DNA of 64,000 bases, from contig NZ_CP087590.1 in assembly GCF_015594925.2 (NCBI RefSeq), positions 310,001 through 374,000 of the forward strand, read 5' to 3'. Below are positions 62,255 through 64,000 of this stretch, one piece after another. Position 1 is the stretch's first letter, and each line of letters starts with the position of its first letter. This DNA comes from Vibrio sp. VB16. Lineage in GTDB: Bacteria > Pseudomonadota > Gammaproteobacteria > Enterobacterales > Vibrionaceae. A model generated the notes under the pieces. It was given only the letters and a program-made list of their open reading frames with translations, was not told the DNA's origin and made no database searches. The position numbers and the translations under genes are program-made.

Positions 62255-62259
62255 GTCAT
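62241..62259. promoter_or_regulatory. Inverted repeat over the leu promoter -35
   Basis: ATGACTT-5N-AAGTCAT (62241-62247 and 62253-62259) is a perfect 7-bp dyad that covers the -35 hexamer. Its size suits a dimeric regulator. No protein can be assigned; a repressor would compete directly with polymerase. Confidence 0.55.
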
Positions 62260-62432
62260 ATGTTGGGTTTTTATTCAAAATTATACGTGAGTGAAAAGGC
62301 CAAAAATCATTCTCGTTTTTAAAGTGCTACATACCGACGCCATCATTTTAAGAGGAAATGCGTTATTAATTAATCGAATAAACAAATATTGATGAATTAA
62401 ACGAGTACCATCTTAAGGTCAAAGGCAACTAT

Positions 62433-62452
62433 AATTAATCAGTTGATTAATT
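62433..62452. promoter_or_regulatory. Palindromic operator before the TetR-family gene
   Basis: AATTAATCA-GT-TGATTAATT is a perfect 20-base palindrome ending immediately before the GGAG ribosome site of the regulator gene. The position and symmetry are typical of autoregulation by a TetR dimer. Confidence 0.7.
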
Positions 62453-62463
62453 GGAGCGTAATT

Positions 62464-63126
62464 ATGTCACGAAAAGCGGGCAGACCTAGCGAGAGCACTC
62501 AGGCGCGAGAGAAATTGATTAGTCATGCTCGAGAGCTCTATATGGTGATGCCGTATGAGAAGGTATCTACTCGATTGGTGGCAGACAGTGCCGGCGTAAA
62601 TATTGCCATGATTCGCTATTACTTTGGTAACAAGCAAGGTTTATTCGAAACGGTAATCCGAGACACCATGGAGCCGATTAATCAACAAATGAAGGCGATG
62701 GTTAAGCCTTCTAGTCAGGAAAGTTTAATCGGTTTAATGCGGGCTTATTATCAAACTATGATGAATACACCTGAATTTCCTCGCTTGATAGCCCAGATAA
62801 TGAATATGTCTGAATCGGATATGCAGCGCAGACTACTTGAAAGAATATTCAAAGAGGTGACAAAACCGGCACAAGAAACGATGTTTAATCGTCTTTTGGA
62901 AGAGGGAGTTCTCAGAGAAGGTGTCGACCCAAAACTGTGTCGTGTTACTTTTTTTAGTATGATGGTTTTTCCTTTTATCGCCCCTCGCGCCATGTTGGAG
63001 TTCCATGGGGTAGAGCTAAACTCGTCGTTTCTTGAACAACTTTTAGAACACAATATAAAAACCTTAACACATGGTTTTTTGTCACCAGAACATCAAATTT
63101 CTCTTGGGGGAAATAATGAACATTAA
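62464..63126 (+). CDS. TetR/AcrR-family transcriptional regulator
   Basis: A 220-residue regulator. The N-terminal helix-turn-helix is VSTRLVADSAGVNIAMIRYY followed by FGNKQGLFETVIRD; the C-terminal ligand domain is divergent. The start at 62464 (MSRKAGRPSE) has GGAG 7 bases upstream; the open frame continues upstream through the operator. Its end overlaps the start of an efflux-adaptor gene by 11 bases, so it probably controls that pump. It is divergent from the leu operon. Confidence 0.9.
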   Translation: MSRKAGRPSESTQAREKLISHARELYMVMPYEKVSTRLVADSAGVNIAMIRYYFGNKQGLFETVIRDTMEPINQQMKAMVKPSSQESLIGLMRAYYQTMMNTPEFPRLIAQIMNMSESDMQRRLLERIFKEVTKPAQETMFNRLLEEGVLREGVDPKLCRVTFFSMMVFPFIAPRAMLEFHGVELNSSFLEQLLEHNIKTLTHGFLSPEHQISLGGNNEH

Positions 63127-64000
63127 TCGCAAACTTCTTTTCTTTCCAGTTTTGGCTATTGGTATTGTTATTCTGTTTACTGCGATCAAAATGAAGCCGG
63201 ATCTCTCGGTCAAACCCGCGGGAGATAGAGCGCGATTAGTTAAAGTGATGCCTTTAGAGCTAAAGGCGATGGCGCCAATTGCAATCGGTTTTGGAAAGGT
63301 TGCGCCTAAGTTTGAGTGGAAAGCGATTGCTGAGGTCACAGGTAAGGTTGTTTACAGAAATCCTGAGTTAGAAAAAGGGCGTATTCTTCAAGCGGGGACA
63401 GAGGTATTGAGAATCGACCCACTAGATTATGAATTGAAACTTGCCCAAGCAGAAGCGGATTTAAGTTCCAGCAAAACGCAATTAGCCAAGCTTAATCAAG
63501 AAGAAAAAAATCTAAAAGGAACAGTGAAGATAGAGAAAAACCGACTTTCAATCAGTCAAAATGAACTGGATAGAAAGCTTAATCTAAAAAAGAGAGGGCT
63601 TACTTCTCAATCTGATGTCGATCAGCAAAACCAAACCTATCTGTCCCAACAAAAACTGGTGCAGGATATGCAAAATCAGTTGTCTCTCTATCCCGATGAA
63701 AGAAAAGTGTCTCAAGCTCAAGTAAAAGTAAATGAATCTAAGGTAACTGAGGCAAAACGCTCACTAGAGAAAACCTCGATTGTATTACCGCAAGATCTTC
63801 GTATTGCAGAGGTCGATATTGAAGACAATCAAGTTGTGAACCTTCAACAGACGATGGTGACGGCACATGGTACCAACACGATGGAGGTGGAAGCACAATT
63901 GTCTATTCATGATTTGCAATTGATTGCCTCCAGTTTGGCGCATTTCATAAACAATGATTCAGGTATTTCACAACCAGATATGAGTGGTATTGCCTCTTGG
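63116..64000 (+). CDS. RND/HlyD-type periplasmic adaptor subunit, 5' part
   Basis: An open frame of 295 codons running off the right edge, starting at the ATG at 63116 after GGGGGAAATA. An N-terminal membrane anchor (KLLFFPVLAIGIVILFTAI, about 6-24) is followed by a lipoyl-type half (EVTGKVVYRNPELEKGRILQ), an alpha-hairpin coiled coil (about residues 100-215, rich in Lys/Gln/Glu), and a return to beta structure (SIVLPQDLRIAEVDIEDNQV). This is the membrane-fusion-protein design. The pump gene would follow outside the window. It overlaps the TetR gene, whose product probably regulates it. Confidence 0.88.
   Translation, partial: MNINRKLLFFPVLAIGIVILFTAIKMKPDLSVKPAGDRARLVKVMPLELKAMAPIAIGFGKVAPKFEWKAIAEVTGKVVYRNPELEKGRILQAGTEVLRIDPLDYELKLAQAEADLSSSKTQLAKLNQEEKNLKGTVKIEKNRLSISQNELDRKLNLKKRGLTSQSDVDQQNQTYLSQQKLVQDMQNQLSLYPDERKVSQAQVKVNESKVTEAKRSLEKTSIVLPQDLRIAEVDIEDNQVVNLQQTMVTAHGTNTMEVEAQLSIHDLQLIASSLAHFINNDSGISQPDMSGIASW

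Noticed and set aside
1..64000. CRISPR arrays, tRNA or rRNA genes, insertion sequences, prophage genes
   Set aside because: Looked for and not found: no regular spacer-repeat pattern, no transposase or integrase protein, no cloverleaf or rRNA signature recognised.

Overview
The window is a stretch of chromosome from a gammaproteobacterium, almost certainly a member of the Vibrionaceae. Three things point there. The proteins are close to E. coli housekeeping families. Several local families are known mainly from Vibrio (a TIGR03899-type protein, DUF2607, and a zinc-regulated zrg cluster next to the cys genes). The gene order mixes E. coli-like blocks with Vibrio arrangements. The DNA is AT-rich and dense with genes. 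I see no prophage, integron, insertion sequence, CRISPR array, rRNA or tRNA.

Layout. 1-4.9 kb: the end of fklB, a divergent LysM/OapA-type gene, an EamA transporter, elaA, a Crp/Fnr regulator and cpdB. 5.2-11.2 kb: a sulfate assimilation operon, cobA-cysD-cysN-SLC13 permease-cysC, interrupted between cysN and the permease by a cluster of REP-like hairpins. 11.2-16.2 kb: a TIGR03899-type gene, a 34-codon membrane ORF and the zinc-linked set DUF2607-zrgA-zrgB-zrgC-zrgD behind a strong Zur-box candidate. 16.3-27.9 kb: ytfJ, ytfK, msrA, tamA, tamB, ytfP, a GlsB/YeaQ protein, fbp, mpl and ubiX, in nearly the order of the E. coli ytf-fbp-mpl region. 28-31.6 kb: a TPP riboswitch followed by thiBPQ.

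31.8-35.5 kb: rapA and rluA. 35.6-39.9 kb: a TAXI-type TRAP transporter (binding protein plus a fused permease) with a universal stress protein. 40.3-43 kb: argR divergent from mdh, then a MurR/RpiR-type regulator. 43-46.3 kb: ispB divergent from rplU-rpmA-obgE. 46.5-48.2 kb: a split ThrE-type exporter and folA. 48.3-56.1 kb: the envelope and ribosome-maturation operon lptD-surA-pdxA-rsmA-apaG-apaH, with djlA divergent. 56.2-62.3 kb: a DUF547 protein and leuABCD, with a leucine-rich leader peptide, attenuator hairpin and promoter. 62.4-64 kb: a TetR-family regulator with a perfect palindromic operator, overlapping the start of an RND-type adaptor gene that runs off the window.

Most genes are core metabolism and envelope biogenesis. 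The most informative signals are regulatory: the Zur box, the TPP switch with a readable sequestration scheme, the leu attenuator, the TetR palindrome, and hairpins that punctuate operons. No clearly novel biochemical system is evident. The least understood parts are the zinc cluster, the hairpin repeats and the 34-codon ORF.
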